Assembly (NCBI GenBank): GCA_937983055.1
Contig: CALJLA010000206.1
Location: forward strand, 1-7,751
Direction: 5' to 3'
DNA length: 7,751 nt
Source of the DNA: an uncultured Pseudomonadota bacterium
GTDB taxonomy: Bacteria > Pseudomonadota > Gammaproteobacteria > Burkholderiales > Eutrophovitaceae
The notes beneath the pieces were generated by a model. It did no database searches, was not told where the DNA came from, and saw only the letters and a list, made by a program, of their open reading frames with translations. The position numbers and the translations under genes are program-made. Below, piece after piece: positions 1 through 6,062 of the stretch (position 1 is its first letter; each line of letters starts with the position of its first letter).

Positions 1-2
1 TT

Positions 3-1214
3 GTCCACATCAGCATCAGCGGGCACCCGGTTTTTGACGATGACGGGCGCTTCTGCGGCTACCGCGGTGTGGGCAAGGATGTCAGCGAGCGGATTCGCGC
101 GCAGAAGGCGCTGATAGAAAGTGAGAACCGCTATCGCACGCTGGTGGATCTGTCGCCCGATCCGATCTATGTCCATCGCGACGGCGTTTTCCGATTTCTG
201 AACCGTGCAGCAGCCGAGTTCTTCCGTGCGCCGGAGGCCCGGGTGCTGGAAGGCAGGCAGGTGCTGGAGTTCGTGACCGAACCGTTCCGCGCACTTGCCA
301 GAGAACGAATCACCCGCCTGATGCGGGGTGAATCCCTGCCGAGAGTCGAAGTCCAGTTCCGCGCGCTCGACGACACCATTCACGACGTTGAGGTCTCTGC
401 CTCGGTAGTCGACGAAGCGGGGACGCCCAGCGTCATGGCGGTCCTGCGCGACATTACCGATCGCAAGCGGGCCGAGCGGGAACTGCAGCAGCTCAACGAG
501 GATCTGGAACGCCGAGTGCGGGAACGCACCGCGCAGCTGGAGGCGAGCAATCGCGAGCTCGAGGCGTTCGCCTATTCCGTTTCTCACGACCTGCGCGCGC
601 CGCTGCGCTCGATTGACGGCTTCAGTGCCGCCGTCATCGAGGACCATGCCCCGATTCTGAACGAGCAGTGTCAGGACTACCTTCGGCGCATCCGCGGTGC
701 AACCGAGCGGATGAGTGAATTGATCGACGATTTGCTCGCCTTGTCCCGGGTTACCCGCAGCGAGATGCGTCGCCAGCCGGTCGACCTCGCCCGCATTGCC
801 GTCGAAATCTGGGATGAGCTGCAGCGCTTGGATCCCGGCCGGCAGGTAGATTTCAGCGTGCAGGCCGAGATGATCGTTCAGGGCGACCCTGGACTGCTTC
901 GGGTCATGCTGCAGAATTTGCTGGACAATGCCTGGAAGTTCACCCGTCGCGAGCCTGCGGCAAGAGTCAGCTTCGGGCGCATGAGCACGAGCGGCGAGGC
1001 GGTTTTCTTCGTCCGCGACAACGGTGTTGGTTTCGATATGAGCTATGCGTCGAAACTTTTCGGTGTGTTTCAGCGACTGCACGCGCAGAAGGATTTCGAA
1101 GGAAGCGGGGTCGGCTTGGCCACCGCGCAGCGTATTGTGCGCCGGCACGGCGGCCGGATCTGGGCCGAGGCACGGCCTGACGGCGGAGCCACATTCTTTT
1201 TCACGTTGGCGTGA
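3..1214 (+). CDS. PAS-domain sensor histidine kinase, 5' end outside the window
   Basis: This is the C-terminal part of a sensor kinase; the reading frame is open from base 3, so the start lies upstream. Residues here are counted from the codon at base 3. Residues 1-30 look like the end of one PAS domain. A second PAS domain spans about 42-155, with a typical 'RYRTLVDLSPDPI' entry and a 'VLRDITDRKRAE' exit, then a charged coiled coil (155-185). The HisKA dimerisation domain carries the phospho-acceptor in 'YSVSHDLRAPLRS' (His codon 585-587). The HATPase domain has an N box ('LQNLLDNAWKF'), a G1 box ('VRDNGVGFD') and a G2 box ('FEGSGVGLA'), all intact, so the kinase should be active. The H box resembles those of phytochrome-like orthodox kinases. 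No receiver domain or transmembrane segment is visible in this part. The next gene begins 57 bases downstream on the same strand, so the two are probably co-transcribed. The signal sensed is unknown. Confidence 0.95.
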   Translation, partial: VHISISGHPVFDDDGRFCGYRGVGKDVSERIRAQKALIESENRYRTLVDLSPDPIYVHRDGVFRFLNRAAAEFFRAPEARVLEGRQVLEFVTEPFRALARERITRLMRGESLPRVEVQFRALDDTIHDVEVSASVVDEAGTPSVMAVLRDITDRKRAERELQQLNEDLERRVRERTAQLEASNRELEAFAYSVSHDLRAPLRSIDGFSAAVIEDHAPILNEQCQDYLRRIRGATERMSELIDDLLALSRVTRSEMRRQPVDLARIAVEIWDELQRLDPGRQVDFSVQAEMIVQGDPGLLRVMLQNLLDNAWKFTRREPAARVSFGRMSTSGEAVFFVRDNGVGFDMSYASKLFGVFQRLHAQKDFEGSGVGLATAQRIVRRHGGRIWAEARPDGGATFFFTLA

Positions 1215-1271
1215 AGTGCCCGGTGCCGGACACCAGGGTAGGGGCGGCGCAGCACAATGGAGTGACTGACA

Positions 1272-2726
1272 ATGATCCGCGCATTGCTGGTTGAGGATTC
1301 AGAGGACGACGCACTGCTGGTCGAGCGCGAGTTGAAACGCGGCGGCCTGGAGCTTCAGGCTTTGCGGGTGGATACTGCCCCGGAGCTTCAGGACGCGCTG
1401 GCCAGGGGCGGCTGGGATGTGGTGCTTTCGGACTACATGATGCCGTCGTTCTCCGGGCTGCAGGCGCTTGGCATGGTGCGTGCGGTGGATGCCGACCTGC
1501 CTTTCATCATCGTTTCGGGGGCGGTCGGCGAAGAGGTCGCGGTCGACGCGATGAAGTCCGGCGCCCACGACTACGTGATGAAAAGCAATCTCGCGCGGCT
1601 CACCCAGGCGGTCAGACGCGAGATCAGCGAGGCGGAAAGCAGGCGCCGTCGCAGGCAGGTCGAAGCGCAGCTCGTTGAAAGCGAGGAACGTCTGCAGATG
1701 GTTGTGCGTGCCACGCGCGACGCCGTGTGGGACTGGAACCCGGTCACCGGCAAGAGCTGGGTCAACCAGGCGTTCCGTGCGTTCTTTGGCGTGCCGGAGG
1801 CAGTTTCCGATACTCATGACTGGTGGTCGAAGTGCCTGCATCCCGAGGACCGAGAACGGGTCCTGCGCCATTTTCTGTCCGCCGACATGCTGCGCGGCAG
1901 CGGCGAGATCGAGTACCGCGTGCGTCGTCCCAACGGCGAGTACGCGCATGTGCTCGACCGCTGGTTTGCCGTCATTGGCCGCGACGGCCGCCCGACGCGG
2001 CTGATCGGCGCCATCATGGATCTTACCGAGCGCATCCGCATGGAAACCCAGCTGAAGGATGTCAACCTGAGGCTCAAGCATCTGTCCGCACGGGTCATGT
2101 CGGTGCAGGAAGAAGAGCGGCGCTCCATCGCGCGCGAACTGCACGACGATGTTGGCCAGGTCCTGACTGCGTTGAAGATCAGCCTGGAGACGCTCGAGCG
2201 GTCCGGCGGCGCGCGCGTGGGCATCTCGCTCGGGGAACTGTCGGACATGGCGAACCGGGCGCTGAACCGCGTGCGCGACCTCACGCTCAGCTTGCGCCCG
2301 CCGCAGCTCGACGATCTCGGGCTGGAGGCGGCGCTGCGCTGGCACCTGGACCAGCAGAGCCGGGTGTGCGGCTGGGAGGGCGTGTTCGAGGCCGATCCGC
2401 TGCCGGGGCGCCTTGATCCCGACCTCGAGACGACCTGCTTCCGAGTGGTGCAGGAGGCGCTGACCAATGCCGCGAAACATGCCAAGGCGAGCAGGGTCGA
2501 TGTCGCTCTGCGGTTGGTGGAGGGGCAGATGCACCTGAGCGTGCACGACGATGGCGAAGGCTTTGACCTCGACGATGTCCGGGGGCGCATCCTGCGCGGC
2601 ACCAGCGTTGGACTGGCCGGCATGGAAGAGCGGGTACGGCTGGTGGGCGGCAGGGTGGATGTGTTCTCGGCGCCCGGTGCTGGCACGCGCGTCACCGCGA
2701 TGCTGCCGCTGGCGGCCGTCGCCTAG
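1272..2726 (+). CDS. Inverse hybrid: receiver-PAS-HisKA_3 histidine kinase
   Basis: A 484-residue cytosolic protein. The N-terminal receiver domain (about 2-120) has acidic residues in 'LVEDSEDD', phospho-acceptor Asp54 ('VVLSDYMMP'), Ser82 and Lys104. A PAS domain of the PAS_3 type follows (about 140-255), containing 'VWDWNPVTG', 'HPEDRERV' and an 'IGAIMDLTER' exit. The HisKA_3 domain carries His291 in 'ARELHDDVGQVL'; the DxxxQ part (Asp292, Gln296) is the motif tied to phosphatase activity in NarX-type kinases. The HATPase domain has an N box ('VVQEALTNAAKHAKA'), 'DDGEGF' and a 'GLAGMEERVRLVGG' glycine motif. No transmembrane helix is seen, so input comes through phosphorylation of Asp54 and the PAS domain. 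The ATG is preceded by GGAG (1259-1262) at 9 bases. The upstream kinase is a likely donor to Asp54, and the NarL-type regulator 9 bases downstream is the likely acceptor from His291. The pairing is inferred from order and domain type. Confidence 0.95.
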   Translation: MIRALLVEDSEDDALLVERELKRGGLELQALRVDTAPELQDALARGGWDVVLSDYMMPSFSGLQALGMVRAVDADLPFIIVSGAVGEEVAVDAMKSGAHDYVMKSNLARLTQAVRREISEAESRRRRRQVEAQLVESEERLQMVVRATRDAVWDWNPVTGKSWVNQAFRAFFGVPEAVSDTHDWWSKCLHPEDRERVLRHFLSADMLRGSGEIEYRVRRPNGEYAHVLDRWFAVIGRDGRPTRLIGAIMDLTERIRMETQLKDVNLRLKHLSARVMSVQEEERRSIARELHDDVGQVLTALKISLETLERSGGARVGISLGELSDMANRALNRVRDLTLSLRPPQLDDLGLEAALRWHLDQQSRVCGWEGVFEADPLPGRLDPDLETTCFRVVQEALTNAAKHAKASRVDVALRLVEGQMHLSVHDDGEGFDLDDVRGRILRGTSVGLAGMEERVRLVGGRVDVFSAPGAGTRVTAMLPLAAVA

Positions 2727-2729
2727 GAG
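2725..2729 (+). promoter_or_regulatory. Shine-Dalgarno site overlapping the upstream stop codon
   Basis: AGGAG lies 6 bases before the GTG at 2736 and shares two bases with the TAG stop (2724-2726) of the hybrid kinase gene. It supports the GTG start over the in-frame ATG at 2748, which would be 18 bases away. It also suggests translational coupling of the two genes. Confidence 0.7.
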
Positions 2730-2735
2730 AAGCGC

Positions 2736-3392
2736 GTGGACCGCAGCATGCGCATCGCGATTGCCGACGATCACACGCTGGTCAGGGCGGGGCTGAAGAT
2801 CCTGCTGTCGACGCTGCCGGGCGTCGAAGTGGTCGGCGAGGCGAGCGATGGTGCCGATGCAGTGGAACTGGCCGAGCGCTGCAAACCGGACGTGATGCTG
2901 ATGGACATCGCGATGAAGCGCGTTAACGGCCTGGACGCCGCCGCCCGCATCAAGGCCAGGCACCCGTCGATTCGCATTCTGATGCTGTCGATGCACGCGA
3001 ACGAAGAGTACGTGCTCCAGGCGCTCCGCGCCGGTGCCTCCGGCTACCTGCTGAAGGAAGCTGCCACCGCCGAGCTGGAAATTGCACTGGCCGCAGTCGC
3101 GCGCGGCGAAACCTACCTCAGCCCGCCGGTGTCGCGGGCGGTGGTCGACGGTTACGTCAGCCGAACGGCGGCCGAGCGCAGCGGAGACGACGGCCTTACG
3201 CCACGTCAGCGGCAGATCCTGGAGCTGATCGCGAAGGGTCAAGGCACCAAGGAGATCGCCTTCAAGCTCGATCTCAGCGTGAAGACGGTGGAAACCCATC
3301 GGTCGATGCTGATGGAGCGGCTCGGCATTCGCGACGTGGCCGGTCTTACACGCTATGCCATTCGCCAGGGCCTGGTATCGCCCGACGAATGA
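2736..3392 (+). CDS. NarL/LuxR-family response regulator
   Basis: A 218-residue DNA-binding response regulator. The receiver domain (about 5-122) has the acidic pair in 'AIADDHTLVRAGL', phospho-acceptor Asp57 ('VMLMDIAMKRVNGLDA'), Ser85 ('MLSMHANEEYV') and Lys107 ('GYLLKEA'). The residue after the conserved Met is Lys rather than the commoner Pro ('DIAMKR'). After a linker, the LuxR-type helix-turn-helix runs from about 153 to 210, with 'LTPRQRQILELIAKG' and the recognition-helix region 'LDLSVKTVETHRSMLMERLGI'. The GTG start is chosen because of a well-placed Shine-Dalgarno site that overlaps the preceding stop. As in other HisKA_3/NarL pairs, it should be phosphorylated by the kinase encoded just upstream and then act as a transcription factor. 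The target genes are not evident; no binding site could be assigned. The HiPIP gene starts 104 bases downstream but seems to have its own promoter. Confidence 0.95.
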   Translation: MDRSMRIAIADDHTLVRAGLKILLSTLPGVEVVGEASDGADAVELAERCKPDVMLMDIAMKRVNGLDAAARIKARHPSIRILMLSMHANEEYVLQALRAGASGYLLKEAATAELEIALAAVARGETYLSPPVSRAVVDGYVSRTAAERSGDDGLTPRQRQILELIAKGQGTKEIAFKLDLSVKTVETHRSMLMERLGIRDVAGLTRYAIRQGLVSPDE

Positions 3393-3415
3393 AACGGCAC
3401 CGGCCGTGAAAGCGG

Positions 3416-3430
3416 CGCCAGCGCCTGGCG
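3416..3430 (+). terminator. Short hairpin after the signalling operon
   Basis: A perfect 6-base stem, CGCCAG (3416-3421) and CTGGCG (3425-3430), encloses a CGC loop 23 bases past the regulator stop codon. No T-tract follows, so it would be at best a weak terminator. It also lies where the -35 region of the proposed HiPIP promoter would sit. Confidence 0.25.
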
Positions 3431-3453
3431 GCGGCAACCTGCGTGGCTATAAT
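3426..3453 (+). promoter_or_regulatory. Candidate sigma-70 promoter for the HiPIP gene
   Basis: A perfect TATAAT lies at 3448-3453, conspicuous in this GC-rich DNA, 42 bases before the HiPIP start codon. The -35 region is poor (TGGCGG at 3426-3431, 16-base spacer), so full activity might need an activator. The location between an operon end and an oppositely functioning gene supports a separate transcript start. Confidence 0.4.
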
Positions 3454-3484
3454 TCCGGCGACCGGGCGGCAACATTGCATCGAG

Positions 3485-3490
3485 GGAGGT
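3485..3490 (+). promoter_or_regulatory. Strong Shine-Dalgarno site of the HiPIP gene
   Basis: GGAGGT lies 5 bases before the ATG at 3496. It fixes the start at 3496, although the frame stays open further upstream to 3355, inside the regulator gene. Confidence 0.75.
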
Positions 3491-3495
3491 GTTGC

Positions 3496-3795
3496 ATGGA
3501 ATCATCCAGGGAAACGCGAGGCAGGCGGTTGTTCATGCTGCGAATGGCCGCGGCGGCGGCCGGAACCGCAGCATTCGACCTCGCCGGCGCCCAGGAACGC
3601 GGGCCCGATGGCCGTTACAAGCCGGAACTGCGCAAGCGAACCCGTGAGGATGTCCAATATCAGAACGAGCCGTACCTGGGCCGTACCTGCGCGAAATGCG
3701 TCCTGTACCAGGGCGACGGGGTATGCGTGATCCTCGAGGGCGCGGTGAGCCCGCAGGGCTGGTGCAACCAGTGGGTGCCGAACACCATGGGGTAA
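3496..3795 (+). CDS. High-potential iron-sulfur protein (HiPIP), Tat-exported, Iro-like
   Basis: A 99-residue precursor of a small periplasmic electron carrier that holds one [4Fe-4S] cluster. The N terminus has a twin-arginine motif ('RGRRLFMLR', Arg10-Arg11) followed by an Ala-rich hydrophobic stretch (17-31) and a likely cleavage near 'LAGAQ' (28-33). Tat export is usual for HiPIPs because the cluster is inserted before transport. The mature part, about 67 residues, has four cysteines at 65, 68, 77 and 90 in 'CAKC', 'DGVC' and 'GWCNQW', a spacing of Cx2Cx8Cx12C. The 'VQYQNEPYLG' segment before the first Cys and the 'GWC' signature fit the family. The gaps are shorter than in the photosynthetic HiPIPs and equal those recalled for the Iro protein of Acidithiobacillus ferrooxidans. 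It would shuttle electrons between a periplasmic cytochrome or oxidase and a donor not identified here. A strong ribosome binding site and a TATAAT upstream suggest good expression. Confidence 0.9.
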   Translation: MESSRETRGRRLFMLRMAAAAAGTAAFDLAGAQERGPDGRYKPELRKRTREDVQYQNEPYLGRTCAKCVLYQGDGVCVILEGAVSPQGWCNQWVPNTMG

Positions 3796-3821
3796 GGGCG
3801 GTCACTGGGACCCGCGGGGCG

Positions 3822-4334
3822 TTGGCACGCAGCGTCGAACCGGTTTCGCGCGCCGACCTCAGGCGGCTCGCCCGCCTGGCACTCGAGGAGCGCGACGACT
3901 TCTTTCACCGCCATCCCGAGTGGTCTGCGCTGTATCGCCGACGTGTCATCGCGTCCGCCCTGTGCGGCGATGCCGCATTGCACTTCGTCAACGGCGCTTC
4001 CGGTTTTACCGAATTCGAGGTGTGGACTTTCTACGCCGAGCATCCTGAAGCGCCGTTTCCGCATCATCGGGTCAGCCATCGGGACTTCGGTCCATCCCGG
4101 TTCGGATGCGCGCCCGGTCAGGACGCCTACCTGGGCCGGCGGGTCATTCTTACCGGTCGCTCGATCGGTTGCGCGTCCGGCGAGGATGCGGTTGCTGCGG
4201 TGCAGGTGCACTTGCAGCGCGGCCAGACCCCGTCGGCGCGCAGCCTGCGCCGAAAAGCGGTGGTGATGATCGAGCCGAAACCCTGTCTCGGCTTGGTGGT
4301 GTGGCCGACGCTTGTCGTCAGCCCGTCATCGTGA
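3822..4334 (+). CDS. Conserved protein of unknown function
   Basis: A protein of about 170 residues that resembles a widespread family with no known function. Features I recall for that family are present: 'VIASALCGDAALHFVNG' (about 44-60), then 'GFTEFEVWTFYAEHPEAPFP', 'DFGPSRFG', 'LGRRVILTGRSI', and a C-terminal 'SARSLRRKAVVMIEP' followed by 'LGLVVWP'. No signal peptide or membrane segment is seen, so it is probably cytosolic. The start is uncertain. TTG at 3822 gives an N terminus ('ARSVEPVSRADLRRLARL') that fits the family length but has only a poor ribosome binding site. GTG at 3771 or 3762 would overlap the HiPIP gene and add 17-20 residues that look like out-of-frame HiPIP sequence. The next gene probably starts inside its stop codon (GTGA, 4331-4334), so the two are likely coupled. 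The function is not recognised. Confidence 0.75.
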   Translation: MARSVEPVSRADLRRLARLALEERDDFFHRHPEWSALYRRRVIASALCGDAALHFVNGASGFTEFEVWTFYAEHPEAPFPHHRVSHRDFGPSRFGCAPGQDAYLGRRVILTGRSIGCASGEDAVAAVQVHLQRGQTPSARSLRRKAVVMIEPKPCLGLVVWPTLVVSPSS

Positions 4335-4771
4335 CCGGCGCTGCGCGCCGCGCGCTGGAGGCGGCGTTTCTGGGAACCTGCTACCGGGCGCAACTGCCCG
4401 ACGGACCGGTCGATCTGCGCATCGGCGTCGGAAATGCTCGGCTCGATCAGTGGCTGGCCGAGGTCGGCGCGCACGACTGGGCCTTCATCAGCGCGGACAA
4501 TCCAGGCGCGCGTGCAGCGGGCGCGCAATTCAACCGCCGCCGCCGCGAGGCGCTGGCGAAGCGGGTGCACGCAGCGGGTTGGACGGCAGTGAGCGGCGAA
4601 GGCATTCCCGCCGCAGGCAACTGGCTGCCGGAAAAAAGCCTGCTGATCGCCGGTATCGACAGGTTCGAGGCGGAACGTCTCGCGCGCGCGTTCGACCAGC
4701 TTGCGATCATCGTGGGTCAGCGAGGGGGCGTGGCGCGACTGCATTGGCTGGACAGCGAAGCTCAGCACTGA
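4331..4771 (+). CDS. DUF3293 domain-containing protein
   Basis: A 146-residue protein matching the DUF3293 family by its order of features: an N-terminal 'LEAAFLGTCYRAQLP', then 'DLRIGVG', 'WAFISADNPGARAAGAQFNRRRREAL', 'SGEGIPAAGNWLPEKSLLIAGI' and a C-terminal 'ARAFDQLAIIVGQ' with an aromatic ending. The 'AFISADNP' region is usually 'AFITAwNP' in this family, and an NP dipeptide and Asn/Arg-rich helix follow as expected. It is probably a soluble cytosolic protein; no enzymatic activity is established for the family that I can name. The GTG at 4331 overlaps the upstream TGA. A second in-frame GTG at 4301 would add ten residues that look unlike the family. Neither has a clear Shine-Dalgarno site, which fits re-initiation after the upstream gene. 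Confidence 0.75.
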   Translation: MTGAARRALEAAFLGTCYRAQLPDGPVDLRIGVGNARLDQWLAEVGAHDWAFISADNPGARAAGAQFNRRRREALAKRVHAAGWTAVSGEGIPAAGNWLPEKSLLIAGIDRFEAERLARAFDQLAIIVGQRGGVARLHWLDSEAQH

Positions 4772-5046
4772 CTGCCACCGCCCGTCAGCCGTCACCGTCG
4801 TGCTCTCGTCACCCATGGGTGTCGGCTTTTCGGCGAAGCATGCCTGGTCGAATGCAGGCTCAGGCCCTGCAAGCGATTGTTCCCGTGTCGTCTTTTTCGT
4901 CAGGCTGCACTGGTATGCAGCTTGCGACATCTGCCATGCGCCCGCCGCCCCTGTGACCTTAAGGGAGGTCGGATCACTGGTATTCGCATCCGGGGGTGGT
5001 CGGGCGCCCTTTTTGATTGAGTTTACTGACTGCCGGCGTTCGATCC
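4772..5046 (+). other. Intergenic region before the FecR-domain gene
   Basis: 275 bases with no supportable gene on either strand. It contains two simple hairpins: TGCAGG/CCTGCA (4853-4858 and 4866-4871, 7-base loop) and GCTGCA/TGCAGC (4904-4909 and 4916-4921, 6-base loop, extendable by one G-T and one A-T pair). A GACCT/AGGTC repeat (4955-4959 and 4966-4970) contains a GGAGGT that has no start codon at a suitable distance. No T-tract follows the hairpins on the plus strand. A sigma-54-like motif overlaps the second hairpin. Confidence 0.6.
4911..4926 (+). promoter_or_regulatory. Possible sigma-54 (-24/-12) promoter
   Basis: TGGTATG-CAGC-TTGCG has the invariant GG and GC dinucleotides ten bases apart and agrees with the consensus TGGCACG-N4-TTGCW at 9 of 12 positions. 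It would start transcription near 4937 and give a leader of about 110 bases before the FecR-domain gene. No enhancer-binding protein gene is in the window, and a single match of this quality can occur by chance. Confidence 0.25.
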
Positions 5047-5970
5047 ATGTCCATCCTCTCCAGTTTCCTGCGTTGTTGCGGCCTAAGCGTGTTGCTTCTG
5101 GCGGGAATTGCCCATGCCGAGACCGCAGGCCGCGTCGATTTCGCGGTGGGCGACGTGACCGCCCGCAACGCAGAAGGTATCGTTCGCACGCTTGCCAAAG
5201 GCGACGGCATCGCTTCCGGCGATACCGTGAGCACCAACCGCGGCCGCGCCCAGCTTCGCTTCAGCGACGGCGGATTCATTTCCCTGCACAGCGATACGGT
5301 GTTTCGCATTGACGACTACCGCTGGGCAGGGGTCAGCGACGGCAGCGAGCGCAGCCTGTTTTCCCTGCTGAAGGGCGCCCTCAGAACGGTGACCGGGCAA
5401 CTGGCCAAGGTCAATCGCAAGGCATATGTGATGACCACCACCGTCGCCACCATCGGCATCCGCGGCACCGAGTACACCATGCAGCTGACCGAGCCTTCGC
5501 TGTCGGGGGCCGTGGCCGAAGGCGAGATCGAGGTGTGCAATGCAGGCGGATGTCTGGCGGTGCCGGCGGGGCAGGGCTATTTCGTGGCCAACGCCAACAC
5601 CAGGCCGGTGCTGTCCGCCAACCAGACATATCTGCCGCCCACTGCGCCGTCCTCGACGCAGGGCGCGCTGGCCGGTACCGTCGAGGGCGCAGGCGAACTT
5701 CTGGGCGGAACGACCGGCGCGCTGATCGACGGTTTGCAGTCGACAACCCAGGGCCTGGTCGGTGTGACGCAAAACCTGGCCGGCACGCTGCTTGGCGGGG
5801 GTGCGCCCGGCCAGCCTCTGCAGGGCGCAGTGGGCTCGGCGGGCGGGGCGGTGGGTGGAACGCTCGACGGCGCCGGGGCCTTGACTGGCGGTGCCCTCGG
5901 CGGTGTCGGCGGTGCGCTGGGCGGCACGACCGGCACGGTCGGCAGCACCCTGTTGAATCTCGGTTTCTAG
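5047..5970 (+). CDS. Exported FecR-domain protein with Gly/Ala-rich C-terminal tail
   Basis: A 307-residue precursor. Residues 1-24 form a Sec signal peptide (hydrophobic 'LSVLLLAGIAHA', cleavage after Ala24). A FecR domain follows, about 30-190, with 'AVGDV', 'LAKGDGIASGDTVST', 'AQLRFSDGGFISL', 'LLKGALRTVTG' and the signature 'VATIGIRGTEYTMQ' (134-146). A Cys pair ('EVCNAGGCL', 164 and 169) could form a disulfide. From about 205 to 307 the chain is low-complexity, dominated by Gly, Ala, Leu, Thr and Val, and ends in 'LLNLGF'. Unlike the iron-uptake FecR, there is no N-terminal cytosolic anti-sigma part, no sigma factor gene and no TonB receptor nearby. It is therefore better seen as a periplasmic or surface protein using the FecR fold, not as a sigma regulator. 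ATG at 5047 is chosen because it starts exactly at the signal peptide; TTG at 5017 is an alternative. No clear ribosome binding site precedes either. Confidence 0.85.
   Translation: MSILSSFLRCCGLSVLLLAGIAHAETAGRVDFAVGDVTARNAEGIVRTLAKGDGIASGDTVSTNRGRAQLRFSDGGFISLHSDTVFRIDDYRWAGVSDGSERSLFSLLKGALRTVTGQLAKVNRKAYVMTTTVATIGIRGTEYTMQLTEPSLSGAVAEGEIEVCNAGGCLAVPAGQGYFVANANTRPVLSANQTYLPPTAPSSTQGALAGTVEGAGELLGGTTGALIDGLQSTTQGLVGVTQNLAGTLLGGGAPGQPLQGAVGSAGGAVGGTLDGAGALTGGALGGVGGALGGTTGTVGSTLLNLGF
5887..5967 (+). repeat. GGCGGT-rich degenerate repeat coding the FecR-protein tail
   Basis: The DNA coding the last part of the tail repeats GGCGGT/GGCGGC units every 9-15 bases and gives the peptide pattern 'GGALGGVGGALGGTTGTVG'. 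The units are imperfect and in frame, so length changes by slippage or recombination are possible but not shown. Confidence 0.5.
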
Positions 5971-5973
5971 CCC

Positions 5974-5995
5974 CCGGCGGCAGGGCCGCCGGTTT
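5974..5995 (+). terminator. Rho-independent-like terminator of the FecR-domain gene
   Basis: A perfect 8-base GC stem, CCGGCGGC (5974-5981) and GCCGCCGG (5985-5992), with an AGG loop starts 4 bases past the TAG stop and is followed by TTTCC. The stem is strong and the T-tract short. It separates the plus-strand gene from the convergent minus-strand operon. On the minus strand no T-run follows it. A smaller GCGCC/GGCGC hairpin at 6042-6054 lies closer to the minus-strand stop, also without a T-run. Confidence 0.65.
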
Positions 5996-6062
5996 CCTGC
6001 GCGGTATTTCATTCCTGCGGGTACACGCCGCGCCGACCGGTGCGCCTTCGGCGCTGCGGTGA

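Noticed and set aside
1299..3437. A 712-codon open frame on the minus strand opposite the hybrid kinase and regulator genes
   Set aside because: Both plus-strand genes in this interval have full sets of family motifs. The antisense frame shows no recognisable domain and is the usual result of GC-rich third positions.
3355..3495. An N-terminal extension of the HiPIP frame back into the regulator gene
   Set aside because: The strong ribosome binding site at 3485-3490 and the Tat leader starting at 3496 place the start there; the upstream codons are out-of-frame regulator sequence and spacer.
4127..4930. A 267-codon minus-strand open frame opposite the unknown/DUF3293 pair
   Set aside because: The plus strand has two family matches here, and the antisense product resembles nothing.
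4961..4980. A strong GGAGGT that might start a small gene before the FecR-domain gene
   Set aside because: No ATG, GTG or TTG lies 4-12 bases downstream, and no plausible small protein follows.
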